From contig CAVWSM010000006.1 in NCBI GenBank assembly GCA_963757805.1, positions 496,001-560,000 on the forward strand: a DNA stretch of 64,000 bases, given 5' to 3'. The stretch's first letter is position 1. Each line of letters opens with the position of its first letter. This document shows positions 10,394 to 18,599 of the stretch, piece by piece. The stretch comes from CAVWSM01 sp963757805 (GTDB lineage Bacteria; Actinomycetota; Actinomycetes; Jiangellales; Jiangellaceae). Position numbers and translations under genes: made by a program. The notes under the pieces were generated by a model. That model was not told the DNA's origin. It searched no databases and saw only the letters and a program-made list of their open reading frames with translations.

Positions 10394-11028
10394 CAACAGT
10401 TCTGCTCGTTGACGACCACGAGCTCATCCGCCAGGGTCTGCGCCGCGCTTTCGAGCGCGAGGAAGACTTCGACGTCGTCGCTGAGGCCAGCGCGGTCGAG
10501 GAGGCGCTCACTCTTGCCCGGCAGCACTCTCCTGAGGTCATCGTCGTCGACGTGCGGCTGCCCGACGGCAACGGCCTCGACCTCGTGCGGTCACTGCGCA
10601 AGCAGTCGGCATCGATGGGCATCGTCGTGCTGACGATGTATGCCGGCGACGAGCAGCTGTTCGCCGCCCTCGACGCCGGCGCCTCGGCGTTCGTGGCCAA
10701 GGATGCCCCCGCGGGTGATGTCGTGGCCGCGGCGCGGCATGCCGCAGCGACGCCGACAGCCTTCGCCGCGGCCGATCTCGCGGCGGCCATGCGGCGGCGC
10801 ATCACGCCCAGCGGGCCGCAGCTCTCACCGCGGGAGCGGGAAGTGCTCGCGCTGCTCGCCGACGGTCTCGGGGTCGCCGCGATCTCCAAGAAGCTCTACA
10901 TCAGCGAGTCGACGACCAAGACCCACGTGTCAAAGCTGTACGAGAAGCTGGGGGCCGGCAACCGCGCCCAAGCCCTCATGGCCGCGCTGCGTCTGGGGCT
11001 CTTGCCTGGCTCGGAGGCTCGCCCATAG
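10390..11028 (+). CDS. NarL/LuxR-family response regulator
   Basis: A 212-residue regulator. The receiver domain (residues 3-120) has the acidic pair Asp8/Asp9 and phosphoacceptor Asp54 in VIVVDVRLPDG. A LuxR-type HTH (about 145-205) follows with the conserved SPREREVLALLADGL and the recognition helix SESTTKTHVSKLYEKLGA. The GTG start overlaps the kinase stop, making an obvious cognate pair. Its position between tadC and the Flp pilin genes suggests it controls pilin or pilus expression; the target promoter is not proven. Confidence 0.9.
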   Translation: MTTVLLVDDHELIRQGLRRAFEREEDFDVVAEASAVEEALTLARQHSPEVIVVDVRLPDGNGLDLVRSLRKQSASMGIVVLTMYAGDEQLFAALDAGASAFVAKDAPAGDVVAAARHAAATPTAFAAADLAAAMRRRITPSGPQLSPREREVLALLADGLGVAAISKKLYISESTTKTHVSKLYEKLGAGNRAQALMAALRLGLLPGSEARP

Positions 11029-11165
11029 GGGGCCGCAGCAGTAACGGCGCATGCACTCGGAGTAGCGACCGTTCGGGCCATGGGCCACCATCCGAACGGA
11101 CGATGCAAGTGTGGCTTGTTGCCCGATAGAGAGTCACGGAGCTTGCGGGGAGGCTGGCTAGGTCA

Positions 11166-11188
11166 GGCGCAATGGACCGTGTTGCGCC
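11166..11188 (+). promoter_or_regulatory. Hairpin just upstream of the first pilin RBS
   Basis: GGCGCAA (11166-11172) and TTGCGCC (11182-11188) form a 7-bp inverted repeat with a 9-nt loop, ending about ten bases before the AAGGAG of the first pilin gene. A second inverted repeat, CCGTTCGG/CCGAACGG (11069-11076 and 11092-11099), lies in the same 184-bp gap. They could be a regulator-binding site, an mRNA-stabilising structure, or a partial terminator that separates abundant pilin mRNA from the upstream operon. No function is shown directly. Confidence 0.35.
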
Positions 11189-11212
11189 TTGCCCTGGAAG
11201 GAGCCCGACGCT

Positions 11213-11425
11213 GTGACGAGGATCTGGCGGATACGCGCCCGTCGTGATGACGGAGCGTCCGCTGTCGAATACGGACTGCTCGTCGCAGCCATCGCGGCCA
11301 TCGTCGTCACCGTCGTCTTCGCAATCGGACGATTCGTCCAGGGCGCTTTCGACGACGCCTGTGACCAAATCGACGCCCAGTCATCGGCTGAGTGCAACCC
11401 CAACCCGCCCGCTCCAACTCCCTGA
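11213..11425 (+). CDS. Flp-type pilin 1
   Basis: A small type IVb prepilin, 70 residues. A basic leader (TRIWRIRARRDDG) is followed by the prepilin peptidase site G|ASAVEY, with Glu at +5 and Tyr at +6, and a 20-residue hydrophobic helix. The start is GTG 11213, chosen because GGAAGGAG lies 7-9 bases upstream. A short Pro-rich tail (NPNPPAPTP) follows a cysteine pair. It is likely a major or minor Tad pilus subunit. No prepilin peptidase gene is in the window. Confidence 0.85.
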   Translation: MTRIWRIRARRDDGASAVEYGLLVAAIAAIVVTVVFAIGRFVQGAFDDACDQIDAQSSAECNPNPPAPTP

Positions 11426-11432
11426 GGCAACC

Positions 11433-11618
11433 ATGCGCAACGTCAGCATCCGCAATACCCAATCGGACCGCGGGGCTTCCGCCGTGGAGTACGGCCTACT
11501 CGTGGCGGCCATCGCCGCGATCATCGTCGCCGTGGTTTTCGCGATCGGCACAGCCACCGGCGGTCTCTTCAACGACGCCTGCGATTCCATTGACGCGGAG
11601 GCAACCCAGGAGTGCTAG
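11433..11618 (+). CDS. Flp-type pilin 2
   Basis: A second type IVb prepilin of 61 residues, seven bases after pilin 1. It shares the same G|ASAVEYGLLVAAIAAI core, the same AFAIG/VFAIG helix end and the DAC...C pair near the C-terminus (DACDSIDAEATQEC), so the two genes are a tandem duplication that has diverged mainly in leader and tail. The two conserved cysteines may form a disulfide outside the cell. It ends one base before the convergent pimB stop. Confidence 0.85.
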   Translation: MRNVSIRNTQSDRGASAVEYGLLVAAIAAIIVAVVFAIGTATGGLFNDACDSIDAEATQEC

Positions 11619-11619
11619 G

Positions 11620-12760
11620 TCAGCGGGTCGACTCGAGGACCAGCAGGGCGCGCGCCTCAGTCACGACTGACTCCCAAGTCCACTGCTCGGCCCACTCACG
11701 CGCCGCGACGCCCATCGACTTCCGATGGGCGTCGTCGCTGAGCAGCTCCACAAGAGCCTGAGCGGTGGCTGCCGGATCCTCGGGGTCGACGACCACGCCC
11801 GTCTTCCCGTCACGCACCGACTCCGGCGCTCCCCCGCTGTCGCCGACAACGACTGGCACGCCGCAAGCTTGGGCCTCGAGGAACACGATGCCCCACGCCT
11901 CGACCTCCAGGCCGCCACGCCGCGCCCTGCACGGCATCGCGAACACGTCGCCCGCCGCGTAGTACGCCGGCAGGTCGTCCCCCGGCACGGCTCCCGTGAA
12001 GACGACTGACTCCTGCACACCCGTCGACTTCGCAAGCCGCTGCAGATCGTCGCCGTACGGACCCTTGCCGACCAACAGCAAGGCGAGCATCCGGCAGATC
12101 GGCGAGCACCTGCGGCATCGCGCGGATCAGCGTGTCCTGACCCTTGCGGGGCACCAGCCGACCAACACACACCACGAGCGGAGCGTCGGCAGCGATCCCG
12201 TGCCGTGCCCGGACCATGCCATCGCCCACCCCTGGGCGAAAGCGATGGACGTCCACGCCCGGCGATAGTCGCTGCATCCGGGCGGCGGCACTCGGTGACA
12301 GCGCTGGCGCGATCCGCTCGCGGCACCACTCCGACACGTACGTCATCACGTCGGTGCCATCACCGATGCGCCGCAATGCTTGCCGGACCACGGGCGCCTT
12401 AGCCCACCACACCTCATGGCCATGTGTGATCGCGACCTGCCGTTGCGCACCAGCCCGACGCAGCCGAGAACCGAGCAGCCCTAGGGGCGCCGAGGCTCCG
12501 TACAGCACCGAGTCGCAGCCGTACGCACGAAGCAGGCGCTCAGCCCGCCGGGCGACCCGCGGAGTGGGCAGCAGCACACCGGCGCGGTCACGCACGACCG
12601 GGAACGGCAGCGTGCGGTCGTACTCCTGCCAACCAGGCTTGGTCGACGTGTAGACGACAACTCGGGCCGGATGGAGACCGCGGCACAGCGCCTCGACGAA
12701 CGTCTCGATGCCGCCGTGCCGAGGCGGGAAGTCGTTGGTGACCACGAGGGTTCGAGTCAT
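11620..12760 (-). CDS. pimB: GT4 mannosyltransferase, PimB-like (one frameshift)
   Basis: A GT-B glycosyltransferase of family 4. The N-terminus TLVVTNDFPPRHGGIETFVE is the signature of the PimB'/MgtA mannosyltransferases that add the second mannose of phosphatidylinositol mannosides at the cytoplasmic membrane face. The donor-binding half has VGRLVPRKGQDTLI and, after a +1 break near 12092, LLLVGKGPYGDDLQRL and the E(x)7E region GIVFLEAQACGVPVVVGDSG. Its position matches Rv2188c. It is last in a minus-strand run headed by the c-di-AMP riboswitch. Exact acceptor specificity is inferred. Confidence 0.82.
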
Positions 12761-12778
12761 CCGACGAAGCCTTTCATT

Positions 12779-14069
12779 TCATGGGCCTTCCACAGGCACT
12801 AGATCCGGCGGCTCGGGCACCCCGTGCTCGTCCGCCCAGTCGCGCGCCATGGCGATTCGCTGCGGAGCGCTGGGGTGACTGGCGAACAGCGCATAGACGA
12901 CCGGGTTGGGATCGAGGTCGGACAGGCTCGTCGTCGCCAACGACCGCTGCATCTGCGTGAAGGTCTCCGGGTCCTCGGTGAGGTCGAGCGCGTGCCGGTC
13001 GGCGCGCGCCTCGATGTGGCGGGAGACGAGGTTCTGCACCGGGCCGGCGACGAACATGAGGACCGCGACGACCCCAAGCACGAGCGCCAGCGAACGCGGG
13101 TCGGCCAGTCGCTCCACGCCCGCGCGGCTCAGCAGGTCGCGCCACCCGAGCAGCCATCCGAGCAGACACACCGTGGCCGCCAGGCCGAGCGCGCCGATCA
13201 GCGTCCCCCACAGCACGTCGTTGTTCTTCACATGCCCGAGCTCGTGGGCGACGATCAGCTCGACCTCCTCCGGTGAGGCCTGTTCAAGCAGGTTGTCGTA
13301 GACCACGATGCGCCGGGTCGCGCCGAAGCCAGACACGTACGCGTTGAGCGTGCTCGTACGCCGCGACGCATCCGCGACGAGCACATCGTCGACATGCACG
13401 CCGTCCCGCTCGGCCAGGTCCAGCAGGGCCGTCCGCAGCTCACCCTGCTCGAGCGGCTCGAACTTGTTGAACACCGGCTCTATGACCAGCGGGTAGAGGA
13501 ACGACGCAACGACGACCAGCACCGCACCCCCGATAGCACCGGGCACCCACCACCAGGCTCCGAACCGGCGGACGATCGCGAAGAGCGCGAGCAGCACAAG
13601 AAGGGTCAGGCCGGCCTCGACCGCGAACGACCGCCCGACGTCGCCGAGCCAGCCCAGCCACGTGCGCGTCGAGATGCCGTACGACCGGCGCACGGACTCC
13701 GCCCAGGCCGACAGACCGATCGTGGCGACGCGCAGCACGAGGAGCACGGCCAGCCCGCCAAGCAGCACCGTGGCGACCCACCCACCTCCGGCAAGCCGGC
13801 CGGCCCACCCCACGAGCCGCGCGCCCAGTGGGGTCAGCGCGAGCACCAGCCCGATGATCGAGGGAAAGCCCCATCGCGAGGTACGAGGGCAACCGGACGG
13901 CGGCCAGGTAGGCCTCCGAGCGCTCGTGCTCGGCGGGCGTGAAGTCGCGGGTCCAGTCGGGCGTCACGTGTCCACCGCCGCGCCAGGGAGTCGTGACCAC
14001 GACGACGACCACCAGGGCGGCGAACAGCACAGCCGCGGCGAACAGTGCAGCCGTGCGCGGCTCACGCAT
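12779..14069 (-). CDS. M48 family zinc metalloprotease (Ste24/HtpX-like, one frameshift)
   Basis: A polytopic membrane protease. Several hydrophobic helices precede the zinc motif HELGH (in LIVAHELGHVKNND) and the third ligand region EARADRHALDL. Members cleave membrane or prenylated-type substrates with the active site at the cytoplasmic face; the substrate here is unknown. The ORF that carries the catalytic domain lacks the first helix. A +1 break near 13872 joins it to an upstream frame starting MREPRTAALFAAAVL. ATG 14069 lies inside the end of the upstream gene (8-bp overlap). Confidence 0.82.
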
Positions 14070-15257
14070 CGGCAAGGTCCCGGATGCGGGTCTGCCACGC
14101 CGCGGTCAGCTGAGCCAGGTCGATGCCGAGTTGCTCGGTGAGGATCTGGTCGAGCTCCGCGGGCCGCTCGGCAATCGCGCGGATCGCGGCGACCAGGGCC
14201 GCGTCGCCGTGCGCCTCGGCGAGCAGGCGTACGGCCAGATGCGCGCCCTCGTACGCGGCCTCGGCCGTGTCACCTCCGGCCGCGAAATGCGAGTCGGTGG
14301 GCAGCTCGGCCGGGAGGCTGCCCGATCGTGCGGCTCGCAGCAGCACGGGCAGGGCATCGCGGGCCGAGTTGGTCGAGTCGGCGTAGGCCACGTACTCGGC
14401 CAAGCCTTCCGCCACCCACAGCGGCACGCCGGGCAGCCCCTCCGTGGCAACGTGCGTCGCCTCATGGGCCACCAGAAGCGCCCTCGACTCTTGGCTCAGC
14501 CGCGCTGTCTCATCCGGGTTGAGCAAGATGCGCTGGCCGGCGCCCCGGCCGGCCGGGTCAAGGCTTGTGGTGAGACCGGCATACCCGGGGTAGGCCCGCC
14601 CCCCGAGCAACCCCGAGACCTGCGTCCACTCCTGCGGCAGGACGAGTACGAGTCGGCGAGACCACTCGGTCCCCCACACTGAGTCCACCGTCGCGACCGC
14701 GCGGTCGGCGGCGTCCGCCCACGCCTGCAGGGAGCTGGCGTCGGCCGCTCCGAGCACCAGGCTGTGCGTTCCCTCGACCAGGCGGAGCCCCTCGAGGTCC
14801 CACAGCGCCGGGCTGGCCTGGTCGAGCGCGGTCAGGCGCCACTGGCCGTCGATGCGGTCGAGCCGCGGTGTGACGGCGACCTCGCTCATCTGCTGGTCGC
14901 CGCGAAGCTGGTAGCGGACGACCCAACGGTCGCCGTCCCGCGCGTACGCCCACGTCTGCAGCGGCAACGCGCGCAGCCGCTCGAAGGCCGCCCGCTGGTC
15001 GGCACGGAGCGTCTCGGCTGCGGGGTCGAGGGGTGCCAGCCAGCCTGCCTCGTCACCGGCCGCGAGCGCTGTGGCGCGGTGGGCGAGCAGCCGGTCGATT
15101 TGCTGGTCGGCGGCGGCGGTGGTGGCGCTGCCCGCGACGGCCGTCTCCGCCGAAGTCGCCGTACCTCGGCCTCGGGCGTGGCTGTGGCCACGGCGGCCAC
15201 CGCAGCGGCCATAACGACGAGAAGGGCCGCCCCGCGGGCAGCCCTTCTCGTCAGCAC
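14062..15257 (-). CDS. Secreted gluzincin-like protein (two small frameshifts)
   Basis: An uncharacterised protein of about 395 residues with an N-terminal signal peptide (LTRRAARGAALLVVMAAAVA). It contains a HExxH-type motif in LLVAHEATHVATEG followed about 20 residues later by WVAEGLAEYVAY, the pattern of zinc gluzincin (peptidase MA-like) domains. The frame changes by two positions between 15150 and 15190. Removing two duplicated Gs joins EAEVRDFGETAVAGSATT to DQQIDRLLAHRATAL. It may be a cell-envelope peptidase. It sits between the NlpC/P60 hydrolase and the M48 protease and overlaps the latter. Confidence 0.68.
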
Positions 15258-15272
15258 GTGCTCGATCGTAGG

Positions 15273-16298
15273 TCAGCCCGGCCGCACGGCCCCGCTATAG
15301 GGCATCATCGACATCGAACGGACGCTGATCGGCTTGCCCGGGCGCGACGCGTCGATGATGTTGCCGTTGCCGATGTAGATGCCGACATGGCTGACCGGGC
15401 TGTAGAAACCCACAATGTCTCCCGGCATCAGCTCGGCCTTGGAAACACGAGGCAGCGAGGAGATCTGGTCGCGCGAGCTGCGCGGAACGGAGACGCCGGC
15501 AGTTCGCCAGGCCATCATGGTGAGGCCCGAGCAGTCAAAGCTGTTGGGGCCCTCGGCGCCGTAGACGTAAGACTTGCCGAGCTGGTCCATCGCGTACTGG
15601 ACGGCAATTGCGCCACGCCCGGATGCAGGGGCGGCCACCGCCACCGCAGCATCGCGCGTGGTGCCGCGCGACGTAGTGTCGCTGGCCCGAGCCCGCTCCA
15701 GTGCGATGCGCTCCTCGGCCTGGAGCCTGCCGAGCAGTCGCTCCACCTCGGCGACCTTGTCGTCGATCGCCTCCTTCTCGGCGGCGAGCTGCTGCTCGAT
15801 CGCTTGCAGCCGGGCCTGCTCCTCGTCGGCCGCGGCACGCTGCTCCTCGAGCTTCTGCCGCTCGACCGCGACCGCCCGCAGCGCGCCGACCTGCGAGGAC
15901 GCGTAGGCGTCGACGACGGAGGCCTGGGCGATGAACTCGTCCGGCTCCTCGGCCAGGAACAGCTGCATCGTGGGGTCGATGATGCCCGTGCGATAGCTGG
16001 CGGCGGCGAAGCCGCCCATGCTCTTGGTGAGCTCCTGGACCTTGGCCTCTTGGCGGGCCACATCGGCCACCGCGGTGTCGAGGCGGCGCTGCACCTCGGC
16101 CAGCTGGTCCTCGGCCGCGTTGTAGCGCTCGGCGGCCTGCTCAGCCTGGTGCTCCAGGTCGTCGACCTGCTGTTGCACCTCGGCGATGGACGGCCTGGGC
16201 TGGGCGTCGACGGCTCCGGGGAGGGCGAGAGCCATCACGGCCGCAGTAGCAAGAGCGAGAATGAGTCGGGCGGGTGACGTGCGTCGGCCACTCGGCAC
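15273..16298 (-). CDS. NlpC/P60 peptidoglycan endopeptidase (C40)
   Basis: A 341-residue secreted cell-wall hydrolase. It has a signal peptide (residues 1-32, cleaved near VDAQ), a long coiled-coil region (about 36-205) as in RipA-like proteins, and a C-terminal NlpC/P60 domain (about 226-341). Catalytic Cys256 lies in FDCSGLTMMAW and His304 in SHVGIYIG. The third position is Asp316 in NIIDAS, where His, Asn or Glu is more common. It likely cleaves D-Glu/mDAP stem peptide bonds during growth. It is the first gene after the c-di-AMP riboswitch, and its position matches Rv2190c. Confidence 0.9.
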   Translation of the reverse strand: MPSGRRTSPARLILALATAAVMALALPGAVDAQPRPSIAEVQQQVDDLEHQAEQAAERYNAAEDQLAEVQRRLDTAVADVARQEAKVQELTKSMGGFAAASYRTGIIDPTMQLFLAEEPDEFIAQASVVDAYASSQVGALRAVAVERQKLEEQRAAADEEQARLQAIEQQLAAEKEAIDDKVAEVERLLGRLQAEERIALERARASDTTSRGTTRDAAVAVAAPASGRGAIAVQYAMDQLGKSYVYGAEGPNSFDCSGLTMMAWRTAGVSVPRSSRDQISSLPRVSKAELMPGDIVGFYSPVSHVGIYIGNGNIIDASRPGKPISVRSMSMMPYSGAVRPG

Positions 16299-16311
16299 GA
16301 GTCGCAGATCC

Positions 16312-16458
16312 TTCCTTCCGTGCCGCCTACCGGGTGAGCTGACGGGTTCGGGCGGGAAGGTGCCCTACGGCCGCACGTGGTGTCACGGCCGATTCACCCC
16401 TGGGGAAACTGGTTCCCCGGTTCCGGCCGCAGCCGGATTCGGCGGGACTCTGCCGTCG
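16312..16458 (-). promoter_or_regulatory. c-di-AMP riboswitch (ydaO-yuaA type)
   Basis: Read on the minus strand, the 5' leader of the NlpC/P60 gene contains the conserved blocks of the ydaO-yuaA class in order: CCGGGGAACC...GTTTCCCC, GGGGTGAATC, GCCGTAGGGCACCTTCC, and CGAACCCGTCAGCTCACC followed by GGTAGGCG and the purine-rich GGAAGGAAGG. Actinobacteria commonly place this riboswitch before resuscitation and NlpC/P60 genes. It is normally an off switch at high c-di-AMP. The four following minus-strand genes are closely spaced, so all may be under its control. Boundaries are approximate. Confidence 0.9.
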
Positions 16459-16463
16459 ACCAT

Positions 16464-16787
16464 TCAGCCAACTGCGGAGCAGACTCGGGTGACGACCCTA
16501 GCCACCTCGACACGAAAGTGGCAATTCCCCCCGCCGAAAAACCCAAAACCGGCGACTCCGGGGTCAACCGGTCGCCGCGGCCGACTCATCCGGCCGGCCG
16601 CCTGCCGACCGTCACCGGGGACCAGCCGCAGCGGTGGCACCAGCCCGGCGTCGGCGAGGACCGCGAGCGCAGTCTGCTCTGCGGAATCGATCTCGAACAA
16701 CCCCGGCGGCGGGCCTAGCAACACGGTCACGACGCAGTCACCGCAGGCGTCACCGCGCACGTCACAGCGATCGCAGTCGACGAGCAT
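16464..16787 (-). CDS. Conserved actinobacterial Cys-rich small protein
   Basis: About 107 residues, starting at ATG 16787 behind GGAGG. The N-terminus MLVDCDRCDVRGDACGDCVV has four cysteines in a C-x2-C-x6-C-x2-C arrangement that could bind zinc or an Fe-S cluster, followed by VTVLLGPPPGLFEIDSAEQ and LAVLADAGLVPPLRLVP. This short family is recurrent in actinobacteria at this position and has no assigned function. The last 40 residues look poorly conserved and run up to the riboswitch, so the true end may be earlier if a base is duplicated here. Confidence 0.6.
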   Translation of the reverse strand: MLVDCDRCDVRGDACGDCVVTVLLGPPPGLFEIDSAEQTALAVLADAGLVPPLRLVPGDGRQAAGRMSRPRRPVDPGVAGFGFFGGGNCHFRVEVARVVTRVCSAVG

Positions 16788-16911
16788 GGTCGAGCCTCCT
16801 CCACGCGGCGGTCTCGCCCGGCCCGCTGCCGGCCGACCCGTCGCCCAGTCGTCGCCGACGCTAGGGACACCCCCGGACACAACTCGGTGGAGGGACCCGG
16901 CCTAGAGCGGC

Positions 16912-18222
16912 TCAGCGCGTCACAAGCCGTACGAGGGCCTCGGCCGGCAGCGGCCGTACGCCTGGTCGACGGACGCCGTCGGCGACTTCACGGTCGGACG
17001 AGATGACCACGATCGGGCGACCCGCGGGCTCGGCCCGCACCAGCCGCCTGATCAGCTCGTCGGCCGACATCTGCGGCTCGCTGAACCGCACCCGGACAGC
17101 ACGCGGTGTCGGCACCGGTGGCACCACCGGCAGGTCGGCGCCGTCGAACACGACCGTGATCTCGGCGCCCGTACGACCACCGACGGGCGCCAGTGCCGAC
17201 ACCAGCCGGCTGCGCTGCGCTTCCAATGGCAGCGCGGGCCAGGCGAGCTTGGTGACGTTGTAACCGTCGACCACCAGATGGGAACGCGGAAGCGCCAGCA
17301 GGGCCTCCAGCATGGCCGGGTCGTCGGCCGCCTGCGCACGCGCCGCCGTGTCGGCACCCCCGACGCCGGGCTCCCGGCCGCCGGCGCTGTCGGCCGGCCG
17401 CGCATCGCCGGGAGGGAGCGCAAGCTCCCTGCGCAGCCCGGCGGCAGCCTCCGTCAACGTGTCGATCAGCAGCCGGGTGCGCATCTCATCGAGGCTGCGT
17501 CCCTCCCGGTCGGCGCGGCGGTTGGCCTCGGCTGCCGCTTCGGCCTCGGCCAATCGGGTACGCAATCGCCGGATCTCCGCTTCGAACGAAGAACGGTCAG
17601 AGTCGGCGCGACCACGGACCGCCGCAACTGCCCCGTCCGCCGCAGCGGCCGCCTGGTCGGCCAGGTGGGCCCGGTTACGCGCATCTGCAAGCCTGCGACG
17701 CAGCCCGGCGTTCTCCTCCTTGAGACGGTCGATCTCGGCCTTGAACCGTTCGCGGTCGGCGCGCTGGTCCTGACGGGCCTGGTCCAGCTGCTCGCGCAGG
17801 CGTACGAGCTCCGTCGACTCACGGACGGCCTCGGCACGCTCGGCCACCGCGAGCAGCTCTGCCCGCGCCGCATCGACGTACGACTGCCATCCCGGCGGGC
17901 GCGACAGGTACGCCACTGTGGCAACGTCGACAGGGTCGGCCGCCGCCGGCACGGTGCCCCCCGCAAGGCTCTCGGTCAGCTCCGGCGCATCCGTACGCAC
18001 GCGCTCGCTGACGGCATGGCGGAACGCCGCGTCCTGCGCGAGCGCCGTGGCGATCTGGGTGGCGCCCATCCGTGCGCGGCGGGCGGGCGTGAACTGCGCC
18101 ACGCGCTTGAGAGCAGTCGGCACCTGGGCGGGTGGCAGCGCTCCGAGGACCTCTGCGGCCAGGCTCACTACCCGCTGCCGTACGGCCTCCGGCAGCGCGC
18201 TCTCACCGGCCTCGCTGCTCAC
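16912..18222 (-). CDS. NYN/YacP-like domain protein with central coiled coil
   Basis: An alpha-helical N-terminal region (residues about 1-130) and a long coiled coil (about 135-270, rich in heptads such as RERFKAEIDRLKEENAGLRR) precede a C-terminal NYN/PIN-like domain starting HLVVDGYNVTKLAWP. The domain has the conserved Asp-Gly-Tyr-Asn motif, VVFDGADLP and VISSDREVADGV, the expected acidic residues of a metal-dependent RNase. YacP/Rae1 relatives cleave ribosome-associated mRNA, but activity here is inferred. GTG 18222 is preferred because GGAGG precedes it and it overlaps the upstream stop (GTGA). The longer upstream reading has low-complexity Arg/Cys sequence. Confidence 0.78.
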   Translation of the reverse strand: MSSEAGESALPEAVRQRVVSLAAEVLGALPPAQVPTALKRVAQFTPARRARMGATQIATALAQDAAFRHAVSERVRTDAPELTESLAGGTVPAAADPVDVATVAYLSRPPGWQSYVDAARAELLAVAERAEAVRESTELVRLREQLDQARQDQRADRERFKAEIDRLKEENAGLRRRLADARNRAHLADQAAAAADGAVAAVRGRADSDRSSFEAEIRRLRTRLAEAEAAAEANRRADREGRSLDEMRTRLLIDTLTEAAAGLRRELALPPGDARPADSAGGREPGVGGADTAARAQAADDPAMLEALLALPRSHLVVDGYNVTKLAWPALPLEAQRSRLVSALAPVGGRTGAEITVVFDGADLPVVPPVPTPRAVRVRFSEPQMSADELIRRLVRAEPAGRPIVVISSDREVADGVRRPGVRPLPAEALVRLVTR

Positions 18223-18494
18223 CGGCCTCCGGTCACCCGCGGGGTCGGCAGCTCGGCAGCCGGCGCATCGACACGGTCGACCAGCTCGACCGTGTCGACG
18301 CCCGCGCACCACCGGCACGTCACGGACTCGAGCACCTCGCCCAGCACGTACGCCTCATCCACGGTCGGCTCGCCGGCCAAGCTCACGTGGACGTACTCCC
18401 TGACTCGGCTCGTACGGACGATGTCAAAGCGCGTCAGGTTGCCGCACTGCCGGCAGCGCCAGCGAGTCGACGGCGTCGGTCGCGAGACGGTCAC
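18219..18494 (-). CDS. Small zinc-ribbon protein
   Basis: A 91-residue conserved protein with two CxxC pairs, RWRCRQCGN near the N-terminus and TCRWCAGVD in the middle, enclosing a strand-rich segment (FDIVRTSRVREYVHVSLAGE). This is the pattern of a single zinc ribbon. The function is unknown. It is translationally coupled to the downstream NYN gene by a GTGA overlap, so the two may act together, perhaps in RNA metabolism; that link is inference. Divergent from the DEDDh/GIY-YIG nuclease gene. Confidence 0.65.
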   Translation of the reverse strand: MTVSRPTPSTRWRCRQCGNLTRFDIVRTSRVREYVHVSLAGEPTVDEAYVLGEVLESVTCRWCAGVDTVELVDRVDAPAAELPTPRVTGGR

Positions 18495-18599
18495 GCGCGC
18501 TCCTCGAAGATCGTCGTACGGGTCGCAGCCTCAGGGTATGGCCCGAGGCGGCGGCGCGGCGCGCGAGTTCTGTCCGCCCCCCGGCCTACCGTCCGAACC

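Noticed and set aside
18132..18599. Upstream extension of the DEDDh nuclease frame
   Set aside because: Antisense to the zinc-ribbon and NYN genes; the ATG at 18600 begins the conserved protein.
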